Shown: positions 16,054 to 25,357, counted from the first letter of the stretch. The stretch is DNA of 64,000 bases from Symmachiella dynata (GCF_007747995.1 NZ_CP036276.1:976001-1040000), one strand, 5' to 3'. Numbers and translations: made by a program. The notes: generated from the sequence alone by a model not told the origin.

Positions 16054-17472
16054 ATGCGTTTTCTTGTGTTGACTCCAATATTGCTGTCGTTTTGCGTAGC
16101 GGTTGCCTCGGCGGATACCTGGTTGCAGTTTCGCGGACCGAACGGGGCCGGGCGGATGCCGTCAGCAGCGCGGCTGCCCGAAGAGATCGGGCCGGAGAAA
16201 AACGTGTTGTGGAAAACGCCGCTTCCGCCGGGGCATTCCTCGCCGGTGGTGACGGACGATCGTATTTTTGTCTCGGGCGTCCGCGACGGCCAATTGGTGA
16301 CCATCGGCCTGGACCGCCAAACCGGCAAGCAACTTTGGGAACGCGTCGCCCCGCATGACGCCTTAGAAAAGATCCACGCGATCGGCAGTCACGCGCAAAG
16401 CAGTCCCGCCAGCGACGGTGAGATCGTGGTGAGCTTTTTTGGATCGGCGGGACTATTCGCCTATGACAAAGATGGCAAACCGTTGTGGCATAAACCGCTG
16501 GGGCCCTTCAGCAACACCTTCGGCGCCGGCAGTTCACCGATTCTGTACGGCGACTACGTGATTCTCAATCAGGATCACGATATCGACTCCGCCTTGATGA
16601 TCTTCAACAAGACCAACGGTGAATTGGTGCGGCGCATCAATCGCGACGATTTTCCGCGGAGTTATTCCACACCGATTATCTGGGAGCAAAACGGCAAACC
16701 GCAAATTGTAGTCAGCGGTACGCTGCGCATCGTGGGCTACGATTTGGAAACCGGAGAGGAAATCTGGACAGTGCGAGAACTGGCGCGAATTTCCAACACC
16801 ACGCCGGTGATTGGTTCTGATGGTGTTCTGTATCTCGCAGTCTGGTCGCCCGGTGCGGATTCGGAGAACCGTATTCAAGCCGAACCGTTCGACGAGTTGA
16901 TTGAGACGCTCGACAAAAACAAGAACGGTGCGTTGGAGTTAGTCGAAATCCCCGAAGGAGCGCTGCAGCGTCGCTTTGGACAAATCGACCGCAACAAGAG
17001 CGGCGAAATTACGCGAATGGAATACGAGTTCATGCGCAACGTCTTCCACTCAGCCGAGAACGCCATTGCCGCAATCCGTCCGGGCGGAACTGGGGACATC
17101 ACGGACACGCACGTCCTCTGGAAAGAACGCAAGACATTGCCCTACGTCCCCTCGCCGCTGTTTCACGACGGGCATGTGTATACGGTCAAAAAAGGAGGCA
17201 TCTTCACCAGCCGCGATGCTTCGACCGGGCAGGTCGTTAAAACAGGCCGACTGCCTGCAACGGGTGCCTACTACAGTTCGCCGGTTTACGGTGACGGCAA
17301 ATTCTATCTACTCAACCAACATGGCCGCTTGTCGGTCATGACTGCCCAGCCAAAGTGGAAGAAACTGAGCACGGCCGATTTCGGCGAAGACACCTACGCC
17401 ACCCCCGCCTTGGTCGACGGAAAAATCTACCTCCGCACCGCCGGCCACCTGTATAGTTTCGGACTCGAATAG
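16054..17472 (+). CDS. Exported PQQ-like beta-propeller protein with EF-hand insert
   Basis: A secreted 472-residue protein. GAGG lies 8 bases before the ATG and the signal peptide ends near VASADTW. WLQFRGPNGAGR opens the typical planctomycete propeller domain; blades repeat patterns such as LDRQTGKQLWE, YDLETGEEIWTVRE and RDASTGQVVKTG, as in PQQ/BamB-type propellers. Around residues 285-330 an insert carries DKNKNGALELVEI and DRNKSGEITRMEY, two EF-hand loops. No PQQ-dehydrogenase catalytic residues are evident, so a binding or scaffold role is likely. It is the last gene before a palindromic repeat (17502-17540). Confidence 0.85.
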   Translation: MRFLVLTPILLSFCVAVASADTWLQFRGPNGAGRMPSAARLPEEIGPEKNVLWKTPLPPGHSSPVVTDDRIFVSGVRDGQLVTIGLDRQTGKQLWERVAPHDALEKIHAIGSHAQSSPASDGEIVVSFFGSAGLFAYDKDGKPLWHKPLGPFSNTFGAGSSPILYGDYVILNQDHDIDSALMIFNKTNGELVRRINRDDFPRSYSTPIIWEQNGKPQIVVSGTLRIVGYDLETGEEIWTVRELARISNTTPVIGSDGVLYLAVWSPGADSENRIQAEPFDELIETLDKNKNGALELVEIPEGALQRRFGQIDRNKSGEITRMEYEFMRNVFHSAENAIAAIRPGGTGDITDTHVLWKERKTLPYVPSPLFHDGHVYTVKKGGIFTSRDASTGQVVKTGRLPATGAYYSSPVYGDGKFYLLNQHGRLSVMTAQPKWKKLSTADFGEDTYATPALVDGKIYLRTAGHLYSFGLE

Positions 17473-17501
17473 CCGAACACCATCGAATACGCCGCGCATC
17501 C

Positions 17502-17540
17502 ATCTCCCCCTCTCCCTCTGGGAGAGGGCCGGGGTGAGGG
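17502..17540. repeat. Palindromic ccctctccc...gggagaggg repeat
   Basis: CCCTCTCCC and GGGAGAGGG pair around a short loop and are followed by ccggggtgaggg. It starts 30 bases after the propeller stop codon. This type recurs in many bacterial genomes as REP-like DNA; a 3' mRNA structure role is possible. A gtgcgtcgcg fragment follows at 17676. Confidence 0.7.
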
Positions 17541-17701
17541 TTTTCGCTCGGGCCAGCGATTATCCTCGCTAACAAACCTTCCATCCACGTCTGCACACCA
17601 GTAATTCCCTGTAAGGCAAACTGCTTTGCTGCGCCGGGTTTGAATAGGGTAATCATTCATCCTAGGCGAGAAAGGTGCGTCGCGAGGCAGCCCACGACCG
17701 C

Positions 17702-18895
17702 TTACGGGCGTTGTCTGGGCGGGGGGAGTTCGTGGTAGCCGCGGCGTGCCGGGCGCGGTGCTTGCAGGCGATTGGGATTGGGCACGCTGGTCGGCCCGCC
17801 GCCGTTGATGTTGAGTGGTAACGGGAACGTTTTCGATTTGGCGACCGGGCCTTGCGGATCGAGATCCTCGGTCGACTCGTTGTAATACGGGGATTTCAAT
17901 CGCGGATCCGCGGCGGTGAGCGCCGTGACGAGGCCATCGGCATGAGTACTCCAGGCGGTCTTGCCGTCCAAGCGTCGATCGATGGACACCACAATGACCG
18001 GCAACTTGCGATCGTTTCCGGCGAACTGTTCTAAGGAGCCTGAAATCTCTGCTTGTCGATTCGAGACCCGATAGCCATTCTGCACGGCCACCTTGCGGGC
18101 GAGTTGCCGCGCCGGGCCGGCGTAATCGATGCTCCCTTTGGCGTTCGTGTTTTGTATGACAATAATCCGATCCGGTTTGAAGTCGTCGATCATGCGGATC
18201 AACACCCGCGTTTCGATTTCACTGGCGGCATTGGGGCCCGCTTTCCCATCAGCGGTCGTTCGCCAATTGTCCGACGGAAAATTACGCGTCAGATCGATTC
18301 CCCGACCGTTGTAGGGTGAGCCCAGTGCAACGCCGTCCGGATTAGGATTACGGACAAACAAAGCGGTGCAGGCGTTTTGCAGAGTTGCTTGATTGCTCAT
18401 GGTTTGGGCGAACTGTTCGATCACACTGATGCTCGAAGCATCCTGGCCGTTTAAGCCAGCCAGCACCATCACCCGCGATCGACCGATGCCGATTTGCACG
18501 GTCTGAATGGGCCGACGTTGTGTGCTTTGGTAGTGCGATTCCCACAAGGTACGATGCTCGACCTTTTGGCGAATCGTATTTTTGATGCTCGGTCCGGGCC
18601 GTTCCGGTCGACCCCAGGGGTCAGTGCGCACGTTTCGCACAGGCAATTTGCGACGCCGCGCTTCGGGACCGGGGTCAGGCTCGGGAGAGAGCAACTGCGG
18701 CCCCCCGGAATTCGACGTTCCTGGTGCTTCGAGAATTGGCGCTGACGAGGACGGAGGAAAATCGGATTGCTGTTGCGGAATCGGCGTCAGGTTTTGAGGA
18801 GAGCCGCCGTAGTAATCTGTTTGGGTATTTCGAGCGGTGCACCCGGCGATTAAAAACAAGCAAGCGCATATCGTACGTGATTTATAAGTATCCAT
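17702..18895 (-). CDS. M14 carboxypeptidase-like lipoprotein, probably inactive
   Basis: A predicted lipoprotein of 397 residues. ATG 18895 has AAGGA 6 bases upstream and gives a signal with lipobox CLFLIAGC; the open frame further upstream is not signal-like. After a Pro/Ser-rich linker, a zinc-carboxypeptidase fold is recognisable from RNPNPDGVALGSPYNGRGID and the following LTRNFP, the M14 substrate-binding Asn-Arg region. However, the first zinc-ligand motif, normally HxxE, reads LNGQDASS, and the region of the third zinc His reads VIQNTNAKG, so the metal ligands appear lost. It may be a binding protein derived from a peptidase. A shared-ancestry assignment is fairly sure; inactivity is inferred from reading by eye. 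Confidence 0.7.
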   Translation of the reverse strand: MDTYKSRTICACLFLIAGCTARNTQTDYYGGSPQNLTPIPQQQSDFPPSSSAPILEAPGTSNSGGPQLLSPEPDPGPEARRRKLPVRNVRTDPWGRPERPGPSIKNTIRQKVEHRTLWESHYQSTQRRPIQTVQIGIGRSRVMVLAGLNGQDASSISVIEQFAQTMSNQATLQNACTALFVRNPNPDGVALGSPYNGRGIDLTRNFPSDNWRTTADGKAGPNAASEIETRVLIRMIDDFKPDRIIVIQNTNAKGSIDYAGPARQLARKVAVQNGYRVSNRQAEISGSLEQFAGNDRKLPVIVVSIDRRLDGKTAWSTHADGLVTALTAADPRLKSPYYNESTEDLDPQGPVAKSKTFPLPLNINGGGPTSVPNPNRLQAPRPARRGYHELPPPRQRP

Positions 18896-19201
18896 AGCAA
18901 TTCCTTGCTGGAGGGGGTCGCAAAAGTCCTCGTGTCTCCCGGTCCAACCGACCGGTGGGTGCAACCACCGTTGGGAATTGTGGTGCACTGAATAAACGGC
19001 GAGCATCGCGAAGTGTTTGTCGAATAAAAAACGGCGGGAGGACGATTGTCCCGTCCCGCCATTTTCGTCTGAGAAGAGCATCCGCGTAGTGTGTTTGAGC
19101 AACAAAGCAACCGGCGGCTGCGTGCCCCCGTTTCAGCGCTCCAGATGCACACTGCACCGGGCAACTAAAAATTCCGAGGGCTTCGCTTGTTTCAAGGGGG
19201 C
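18896..19201. other. Intergenic region with terminator, upstream of the M14-like gene
   Basis: 306 bases between two genes on the minus strand. It holds the minus-strand terminator at 19023-19060 and the M14-like ribosome-binding site at its left end. Nothing else recognised. Confidence 0.5.
19023..19060 (-). terminator. Rho-independent terminator
   Basis: Read on the minus strand, GGCGGGA (19054-19060 complement) pairs with TCCCGCC (19033-19039 complement), with an inner GGAC/GTCC extension, followed by GTTTTTTATTC. It lies ~140 bases after the stop of the gene ending at 19202 and fits that gene's termination. Confidence 0.75.
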
Positions 19202-19891
19202 TTAATAAATTTCGTCGATGCCGAGTCGATATTTCAGTTCATCGAACATCGAATGGAATTCATCGCGGGAGGAATGGACGTGTTCGGCTTCGGTGATGAA
19301 CTTAATGTCCTGGTCACGCCGTAGGCCGCAACTGTTGAGGATTTCCTCAAATTCTCCCAGTTCCTGCCCATACATGATGAGCAATTTGTGTTCGTCGAAT
19401 TGCAGTTCCAACGGAATGTTGGGGTTCAAGACGGCAATGCCGGTGCAGCCGTCGTTTAAGAGCATATCCTCGAAGTCGTAAAGAATGCTTTTGAAAACCG
19501 GCGCGTCAATATGTTCGCGGTACAGGTCGTCATGTCCATTTGAATTGCGGTCGTGGCTGGTTTCCAAGACGACATCGACTTGGTCGCCCAAAGGTTCCAG
19601 CAAATCGATGAAGACGTCCATCATCGTATCGCTGGAAGCGGCCGCCATGATCACCGGGATCTCGACACCGGTGGCGCGATCTTTATAGACGTCGTGCCGA
19701 TACCCGGCGCTGGGCACCACTTGTAGGTCGAAGGACGGCCGGACTGCATCCGTCAGCGAAAAGCCGCCGTAGCTGGCGATTCGCAGATGGGCATCCAGTT
19801 GCGCTTCGGAGAGATCCTCGAAGCTGCTCTGGTCTTCGTGGATTTGACCGTCATGAAAAACGTTTGTGAAAAACTTTTTTAGAAAGCTCAT
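19202..19891 (-). CDS. Conserved hypothetical protein
   Basis: A soluble, acidic 229-residue protein not recognised by name. AAAGGA is 9 bases before ATG 19891, which begins MSFLKKFFTNVFHDGQ; the open frame 37 codons longer upstream lacks a site. The sequence is rich in Asp and Glu, with strands such as IPVIMAAASSDTMMDVFIDL and VDVVLETSHDRN and an ending EFHSMFDELKYRLG. No membrane segment or signal peptide. It ends in a good terminator, so it is probably a single-gene transcript. Likely planctomycete-specific; function unknown. Confidence 0.75.
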   Translation of the reverse strand: MSFLKKFFTNVFHDGQIHEDQSSFEDLSEAQLDAHLRIASYGGFSLTDAVRPSFDLQVVPSAGYRHDVYKDRATGVEIPVIMAAASSDTMMDVFIDLLEPLGDQVDVVLETSHDRNSNGHDDLYREHIDAPVFKSILYDFEDMLLNDGCTGIAVLNPNIPLELQFDEHKLLIMYGQELGEFEEILNSCGLRRDQDIKFITEAEHVHSSRDEFHSMFDELKYRLGIDEIY

Positions 19892-20330
19892 ATTCCAGAT
19901 TCCTTTGTCCCGCAGACGGTCAAAGTCGTCGCCTCGTGCGGTTGTTTCCGGCCCCATCAAAATCAGTTTCATTGCGGCCCCGAACCGGCAGGCAAACGCC
20001 AATGGGCCTCGTCAAAACTCTAGCATGCGTTTTGAGGGCAATTGAGAAACTACGCATCGGTGTGGCAAAAAATCATCGCGCATCGACCCCTTTTTGCGGG
20101 GGACGCACTTTGCGGAGAGATTGCCGCACAGAGAAACTGCCCCGTTAGGAAACCTCTGCGGCCAGACCAGGGGACAAACAATCGACGCAGCCGCGCAGAT
20201 CGTCACAGCACAACCCGTCAGCGAAGCGCTTCTACGGGTCAAACCGACAACAACGATATTCCGCCCACGTGACTGGAATCGGAACGAACCAGCTTCCTCA
20301 AGCCTGTCCCCTCAAGCCTTGAGCTTACCC
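19892..20330. other. Intergenic region with one ctcaagcct repeat
   Basis: 439 bases between two minus-strand genes. The only recognisable structure is a ctcaagcct-family repeat at 20296-20323, just after the stop of the MFS gene. No gene or RNA recognised. Confidence 0.5.
20296..20323 (+). repeat. ctcaagcct-family repeat
   Basis: cctcaagcctgtcccctcaa followed by gccttgag. Located 8 bases beyond the MFS gene's stop, in the 3' position typical of these repeats. Confidence 0.65.
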
Positions 20331-21635
20331 TTAGTCGTCCAGTTTTTTCCCCGTCGTATCGGGGGCGAACAAAATGACGATCATCCCGAGCAGATAAATC
20401 AGGTGCGTCCAACGGCCGACTTGGGCATAGTCGCCGTGAAAGGTGTTGAGCAGTGCTCCGGTTCCTAAGACACCGATGGCGGAAACAATACGGCCGAAGT
20501 TAAACGTCACGCCCGAACCGGTCGCGCGGATGTGGGTGGGAAACAATTCCGGCAGATACAACGGCAACCACCCAAAATAGATCGTCCCGAAAAATCCCAA
20601 CATAAACACCCAAACCGTGAACGTCGGTGACAGGGGCGTTAGATTCCAAAACAAATAGCCGCTGCATGCCAGCGATAAAAAGCTGATCACAAAATAGGTG
20701 CTCCGCCGACCGAATTGGCTGGCCAGCCACCCCCCCAAAAGGCTTCCCAACGTCGCCCCCGTGGATCGACAGATGGAAATCGTAGCTTTGAGTTTAGGAT
20801 CGTCGGCTCCCCCCACTTGATCAGCCCAAGGAATCGTCCAGTTCAAAGTGCCCCAACCCCCCAGCAAGGGAATCGTGCCTAAACAGATCCCGATGATCGT
20901 GATTCCCAGGTAGGGTGGTTTGAAGACCGTGGTCATTGAAGGGGTGTGTTTCGCGTCGCCACTGGAATTGCGTTGCGCTAACCAACGCGGCGATTCCGGG
21001 AGCGTGAACCACGCGAGTACCCCTAGCAGCGCGGGCAGCCCTGCCAGGGCGAATACCCATCTCCAATCTTCAATCGTCACATCGCGGACATATTTGGCCA
21101 GCAGACCGACAATCACGAATCCGACATTCGCTGCTGTCCCGATCAGTCCTGCTAGTAAAGGCCGTGAACCTTCGGACCAAGCTTCGGATGCCAATGCCAC
21201 ACCGTTGGGCCACATCCCGCCAATTCCCAGGCAAGCAATGAAACGCAAGACGAACAACTGTTCCAGTGACGTGGCGAAATAGCTGACTCCAGTGATCAGT
21301 GAGTAACACAAAATACTAGCTGCCATCGCTTTTGCGCGTCCGATTTTGTCACCCAGCCATCCGAAAAGTAGCCCACCGGTCGCCGCTCCCAACAAAAAGG
21401 CGCAGATATAACGTGCAAACCATTTTCCGACTTCGCCTTCGATCTGCGAATCGGGTAAGCTCTCCGGCAAGAAACTGATAATCGCCGGCCGTCCCGCCAA
21501 GGGGATCACATTCATCACCGAGCCGGCAAACATCCATCCCAAAAAGGCGACAAAGAGAATGAAAAGACTTTGCGCCATGGAAAGGCCAACTTGCGGCACG
21601 TTGGCTAGTTCCACGTTGTCTGACTCGGAGGACAT
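20331..21635 (-). CDS. MFS transporter
   Basis: A 434-residue inner-membrane transporter of the major facilitator superfamily with about twelve membrane segments. The loop GWLGDKIGRAKAM between segments 2 and 3 is the MFS signature, and ESPRWLAQ after the sixth segment is typical of the sugar/organic acid branch; a second signature-like loop SQFGRRSTYF occurs in the second half. The ATG at 21635 has AGG 8 bases upstream and is preferred to the ATG two codons earlier. Substrate unknown; aromatic acid or sugar import is plausible. No enzyme neighbour gives a clue. Confidence 0.85.
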   Translation of the reverse strand: MSSESDNVELANVPQVGLSMAQSLFILFVAFLGWMFAGSVMNVIPLAGRPAIISFLPESLPDSQIEGEVGKWFARYICAFLLGAATGGLLFGWLGDKIGRAKAMAASILCYSLITGVSYFATSLEQLFVLRFIACLGIGGMWPNGVALASEAWSEGSRPLLAGLIGTAANVGFVIVGLLAKYVRDVTIEDWRWVFALAGLPALLGVLAWFTLPESPRWLAQRNSSGDAKHTPSMTTVFKPPYLGITIIGICLGTIPLLGGWGTLNWTIPWADQVGGADDPKLKATISICRSTGATLGSLLGGWLASQFGRRSTYFVISFLSLACSGYLFWNLTPLSPTFTVWVFMLGFFGTIYFGWLPLYLPELFPTHIRATGSGVTFNFGRIVSAIGVLGTGALLNTFHGDYAQVGRWTHLIYLLGMIVILFAPDTTGKKLDD

Positions 21636-21701
21636 ACACATGACCTATGATTTTGAATGAGTGATGTTTTTCAGTCGGTGCAGTGTGACAGCTACACCGC
21701 A

Positions 21702-21721
21702 CGGATTCAAATCCGCGCGGC
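21702..21721 (+). repeat. cggattcaaatccg repeat, intergenic copy
   Basis: An exact 20-base match to 53651-53670, which lies inside a coding sequence. The core CGGATT-CA-AATCCG is a perfect dyad. Confidence 0.7.
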
Positions 21722-21883
21722 AGATTCTCTCAACACTATGCAACTAACTGCAAACAACAGCTCAACCAGACGCGCCTCAATGGCCGTTTGAACCCAAGAA
21801 ACCGATGCGTAGGTTTTACTTCTCCGTGCGACGAACGATTCAATGTTTTGTCTGGGACGTAAATATTCACCCCCAAAAAAAGA

Positions 21884-21912
21884 AACCACGAAAGCTACGA
21901 AAGACACGAAAA
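21884..21912 (+). repeat. accacgaaag-type dispersed repeat, copy 2
   Basis: aaccacgaaag followed by acgaaagacacgaaaacg, the same family as 7686-7720 and 32929-32957. Confidence 0.65.
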
Positions 21913-22017
21913 CGATATCTGAAATGACAGCAGACGCATAAACCTTGTGCAGGCAGTCTATTAATGCAACCTTCTGTGCCTTTTTCGTTACCACCTGGAC
22001 TCGCAGGCAAGGTACTA

Positions 22018-22355
22018 GCCACAGAGAGCACCGAGGACACCGAGAAAATCTCTGATGTGCGGTCATCGCTGTTTTTAAAATTTCTCTGTACTGCAAACTG
22101 TCAAAGTTTGCGCGCCACACGCGCTGGGAAATCATCCAGCAACTCAAACCCCGTTTATTTCGCGTCCCAAATTACGCCAGCGCTTGGTCCGGCACGAAAT
22201 GCACAATGCGACGGCAAGCCGTCGGTTTGGGATCTTAATAGTCACGCCCAGAAATCTGTGTTTCATCCGTGTTCAATCTGTGGCTAAGAAACTATCGCCC
22301 CGGTTTCGATGCGGCCTAACTGCTCCGTGTCCTCCGTGCCTCCGTGGTGAATCCT
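22018..22355. repeat. Inverted accgaggacaccgag-family pair with an aatctgtg element
   Basis: 22018-22050 reads gccacagagagcaccgagga and on; 22319-22355 is its diverged inverse (ctccgtgtcctccgtgcctc). Between them, 22252-22287 has aatctgtgtttcatccgtgt. All three are built from ~8-base steps of the same kind, typical of intergenic repeats described in several environmental bacteria. Confidence 0.6.
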
Positions 22356-22391
22356 TAGAACGGTGGATCTTCTTAAGATGCGCCCACCACA

Positions 22392-23081
22392 CTAATCGCC
22401 GGCTTGCAAGATACCGCGGGCGGTGGCGAAGATGTCGTCGAACATCTCCTCTGTCAAACGGCCGGTGAAGGTGTTTTGCTGGCTGGGGTGATAGCTTGCC
22501 AGCAGCACACGGCCGTCGGTCAGTTCGACTTGTGCACCGTGACCGAACTTGGGAAGTTTGCCCGTATGCCAGCCGCGCGAACGTGCTTCTTTCAAGATGG
22601 CCTTAAACCCAATTTGCCCCAGAGCCAAAAACAAACGTACCGGCAACTGCTCCAACGTCTCCGTCAGCCAGTCGCGGCAATTGGCGATTTCGTCGGTCGT
22701 CGGTTTGTTTTGCGGCGGCGCGCAATGGCACACGGCTGTGATCGCGCAGTCCTTGAGAATCAATCCATCGTCGGCGGTTGTGGCTGTGGGTTGATTGGCA
22801 AATCCGGCGCGATGCAGCGCACGGTACAACCAATCGCCGCTACGATCGCCGGTGAACATCCGACCGGTCCGATTCGCTCCATGCGCCGCCGGCGCCAATC
22901 CAACCAACAACAACCGCGCGTCCGGGGCACCGAAATTCGGTACGGGTTGTCCCCAATACTGCGAATCTCGAAACGCTTTGCGTTTGACCGTAGCAATGTG
23001 TTCGCAATGCGCGATCAATCTCGGACAACGGCGGCACGTCGTGATCTGCGTATTGAGTTGTCCCCAAGCGTCATCGGGCAT
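22392..23081 (-). CDS. Family 5 uracil-DNA glycosylase (UdgB type)
   Basis: Removes uracil, and in related enzymes hypoxanthine, from DNA. AGGA is 6 bases before ATG 23081, and an upstream open extension runs into a palindromic repeat, so the later start is chosen. The motif [20 protein letters not shown] is characteristic of family 5, lacking the catalytic Asp of other families; [12 protein letters not shown] near the C-terminus is the second active-site motif. Cys in CRRCPRL, with further Cys later (VCHC), fit the 4Fe-4S cluster of families 4 and 5. Length 229 is typical. A second UDG of family 4 lies at 37845-38603. Confidence 0.9.
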   Translation of the reverse strand: MPDDAWGQLNTQITTCRRCPRLIAHCEHIATVKRKAFRDSQYWGQPVPNFGAPDARLLLVGLAPAAHGANRTGRMFTGDRSGDWLYRALHRAGFANQPTATTADDGLILKDCAITAVCHCAPPQNKPTTDEIANCRDWLTETLEQLPVRLFLALGQIGFKAILKEARSRGWHTGKLPKFGHGAQVELTDGRVLLASYHPSQQNTFTGRLTEEMFDDIFATARGILQAGD

Positions 23082-23105
23082 CGGTCTTCCTGTTTTTGAT
23101 TTGGG

Positions 23106-23176
23106 GTGCGGCTTGTCCGCCAGTGCAGAATGTGAGACCGGCAATACACTGCTGGGCAAGCCAGCAGTGGCACCCA
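23106..23176. repeat. Palindromic gtgccactggc-family repeat, copy 2
   Basis: gtccgccagtgcagaatgtg leads to a hairpin ACTGCTGG-gcaag-CCAGCAGT followed by ggcaccc. It lies between the UDG gene and the glycosyltransferase gene. Confidence 0.7.
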
Positions 23177-23224
23177 ACTCTGGGATGATTTTGTTTTTTC
23201 AACGGGCGGGCTTGCACTGTATTA

Positions 23225-24823
23225 TTAGGGTGCCTGATAAACCCCGGCCAATGGCACGTTTTCACGACGCACTTCCGAGATGATCCGCCAATTTTCGTCC
23301 GGTGTCACATCGAGATTTGCGCGACGATAATAAACGAGTAAATAGTCCTGCGCGCCCAGCGGAGCGCCCTGGTAGGGCTGCAATTGAATATCGTGCTGCG
23401 CAAATAAAGGTTCCTGAGCCAGCATTTCGTCCAATTGAAATTGATGCAACACCGGAGCCACATAGAGCGTGCTCCCGTCGGGAATCTCATCGAGCGCCTT
23501 CTCTAATAAAGCGTGGGTGACGCTGTCACTCCAATAGGTCCGTTCCAATCCCAAGCGATCCGCTCCACGCAGACCGCCAACCGTCAGGTTGTAATAACTC
23601 AACCAGTAGGGGGCGAGAAAAACGATGCCGTATGCCTGCAGCAGTAGAAATCCGGCAAGACAGCCGTTGGATTTGCCGACCGAAATCCGTTTCCGCAGCC
23701 AATCGAGCGCAAGCTGCCCGCCTCGTCCAGCGAACAAAGCCCATAACGGATAGACGACCAGAAACAACCGCACGCCGTCGTAGATCGGAGTACCGGGCAG
23801 ACTGAATACTAATAACGGCAATGCGATCGCGCCGAGCAATAGCACTTCACGCGGAAACTTGGTGAAAGTTTTTCGCAGTTCAGCCACGCCTATAAGACTC
23901 AACAGATGCACGCCGACCGGGACCGTGATCGCGAACATCACCAGCGGATAATGCCAAGGGGTCATACGGTCGGCATATTGCTGGCCGAGATACCAATTCT
24001 GCAATTCGATCCGCTCGGTCGTACGTCCGAGATACTTCAGCAGATGGTCGAACGGCGCATCCCACAAATGGGGCCAACCAGCGTAAAACACAAATAACCC
24101 CGCCATGCCCCAAACAGCGACCGGCACAATCGCGCGGTGTCGCCAACGCAGTAAGGCCCACAACGCGATCGGAATCGGAATAAAAATCGCCTGCACTTTT
24201 GAGAGCAATGCCAGTCCGAACAACACTCCGGTCAAACAAGCGACCCGTTTGCTTGGAGGGGCTTCGTGATCCCAAAACTGAGCCACCGACAAAATCGCCG
24301 CCGCATAGGTGAGATTCATCATCGACTCCAGCGAAGCGATGTGTGCGTGTCCAAACACGCGTGGCATGACCAACAGTGAGATAGCGGCCACCCAACCAGC
24401 AGGCCGTCCGTACCAGCGCGTTGCTACGAAACCGATCAAGCAGATCAGAACGGCAAACTCAACCGCCGAAGCAATGCGGGCGCGGGCGAGACTATAAGGT
24501 GCAGTTGGATTCTCTGGAGCGACGATCCTCCGACCCACTTGTTCGGAAATGCCGATTCCCCACCGCGCCAACGGCGGGTGGTCGGTGAGCGCACTCTGAG
24601 CGACTTCAAGTTGACTTGCGGGGTGCAACATGGCCCACCCATAAGCCCCGGCCGCTTCGGTCAGGAAATATCCTTGCGCGGCGTTGAAGGATTCATCGAT
24701 CGTAACTCCCGGTCCGGAATGAGCGGGGTTGATGGTGGCCAGCACGGCCACGAGCGCGACGAGACCCACGGCAACGGGGCCGGTCCAATCAGAGGCAAGG
24801 ATTCGGCGCAAGCCGGAAAGCAT
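23225..24823 (-). CDS. GT-C fold glycosyltransferase (GT39/ArnT-like)
   Basis: An integral-membrane protein of 532 residues with about ten to twelve hydrophobic segments. The first periplasmic loop contains TIDESFNAAQG with Asp-Glu at residues 43-44, the acidic pair of GT-C enzymes, and LTDHPPLARWG follows as in ArnT/PMT-type proteins. The enzyme class transfers sugars from lipid-phosphate donors to lipid or protein acceptors outside the membrane. The C-terminal ~100 residues are a soluble domain. No Shine-Dalgarno is visible before ATG 24823. Donor and acceptor cannot be inferred; planctomycetes have many such genes. Confidence 0.8.
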   Translation of the reverse strand: MLSGLRRILASDWTGPVAVGLVALVAVLATINPAHSGPGVTIDESFNAAQGYFLTEAAGAYGWAMLHPASQLEVAQSALTDHPPLARWGIGISEQVGRRIVAPENPTAPYSLARARIASAVEFAVLICLIGFVATRWYGRPAGWVAAISLLVMPRVFGHAHIASLESMMNLTYAAAILSVAQFWDHEAPPSKRVACLTGVLFGLALLSKVQAIFIPIPIALWALLRWRHRAIVPVAVWGMAGLFVFYAGWPHLWDAPFDHLLKYLGRTTERIELQNWYLGQQYADRMTPWHYPLVMFAITVPVGVHLLSLIGVAELRKTFTKFPREVLLLGAIALPLLVFSLPGTPIYDGVRLFLVVYPLWALFAGRGGQLALDWLRKRISVGKSNGCLAGFLLLQAYGIVFLAPYWLSYYNLTVGGLRGADRLGLERTYWSDSVTHALLEKALDEIPDGSTLYVAPVLHQFQLDEMLAQEPLFAQHDIQLQPYQGAPLGAQDYLLVYYRRANLDVTPDENWRIISEVRRENVPLAGVYQAP

Positions 24824-25087
24824 GGGCGGAGGTTCGTGAATAAGGTGAATGATGGATGTGTGGCATGCGGTAGGACCCAGCGGTCCACGAGCGCCCGCGT
24901 TTTTGACTGTAGCGTGTCCGCGTCTGGTTCACAATCGGGTGTTTGCCGCGTCAAGAAAATCGTGGTTTTGAGATCGATTCGACCGTTGTGCCTCAGCCCG
25001 TTCAGATGCTCTTGCCACAGGCGACGATGTTATAGATAATCGCTCTTACGCCTCTCAAAACGCATCTTGGTTTTAAGACAAAATTCC

Positions 25088-25357
25088 ATGTCCAGGTTCA
25101 GTAAAATACTGGAGACCGTCGGCATTCCGTTGGCAGCGATGGTCGTAACTTTAGCTGTTTTTTCCTGGATCGTTTTGCAAATCCGTGCACGGTATCGGGA
25201 AAGTGACGATCCTGCGGAGTCAACTCATGAAATGCTAACTCAATACAGAGAATTGCACGAGCAGGGTGAGCTATCGGAGGAGGAATTCCGATTGATCAAG
25301 AGTCGATTGGCAAACACACTGAATTCCAGCGGTCGACCAACTCGCGATTCACACTAG
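25088..25357 (+). CDS. Small membrane protein with SHOCT-like tail
   Basis: An 89-residue protein. One hydrophobic segment spans about residues 13-33, followed by a charged stretch and a SHOCT-like helical hairpin, LTQYRELHEQGELSEEEFRL, with the GxLSxEEF core of that short domain. SHOCT tails often mediate oligomerisation in membrane-associated proteins. ATG 25088 gives MSRFSKILE; the frame also runs slightly upstream. It precedes clpX by 265 bases on the same strand. Function unknown. Confidence 0.6.
   Translation: MSRFSKILETVGIPLAAMVVTLAVFSWIVLQIRARYRESDDPAESTHEMLTQYRELHEQGELSEEEFRLIKSRLANTLNSSGRPTRDSH

Larger units (their letters stand above)
21636..22391. other. 756-base repeat-rich intergenic region
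   Basis: Upstream of the MFS gene and downstream of the family 5 UDG gene. It concentrates short repeats: a cggattcaaatccg element (21702-21721), accacgaaag (21884-21912), accgaggacaccgag (22018-22050), an aatctgtg/atccgtg stretch (22252-22287) and an inverted ctccgtgtcctccgtgcctc (22319-22355). No open frame here has a credible start, site or family match. Confidence 0.6.

Noticed and set aside
21702..21721. A tRNA T-arm-like ggattcaaatcc
   Set aside because: The surrounding bases do not form D, anticodon or acceptor arms, and the same 20-mer lies inside a gene; it is a palindromic repeat.
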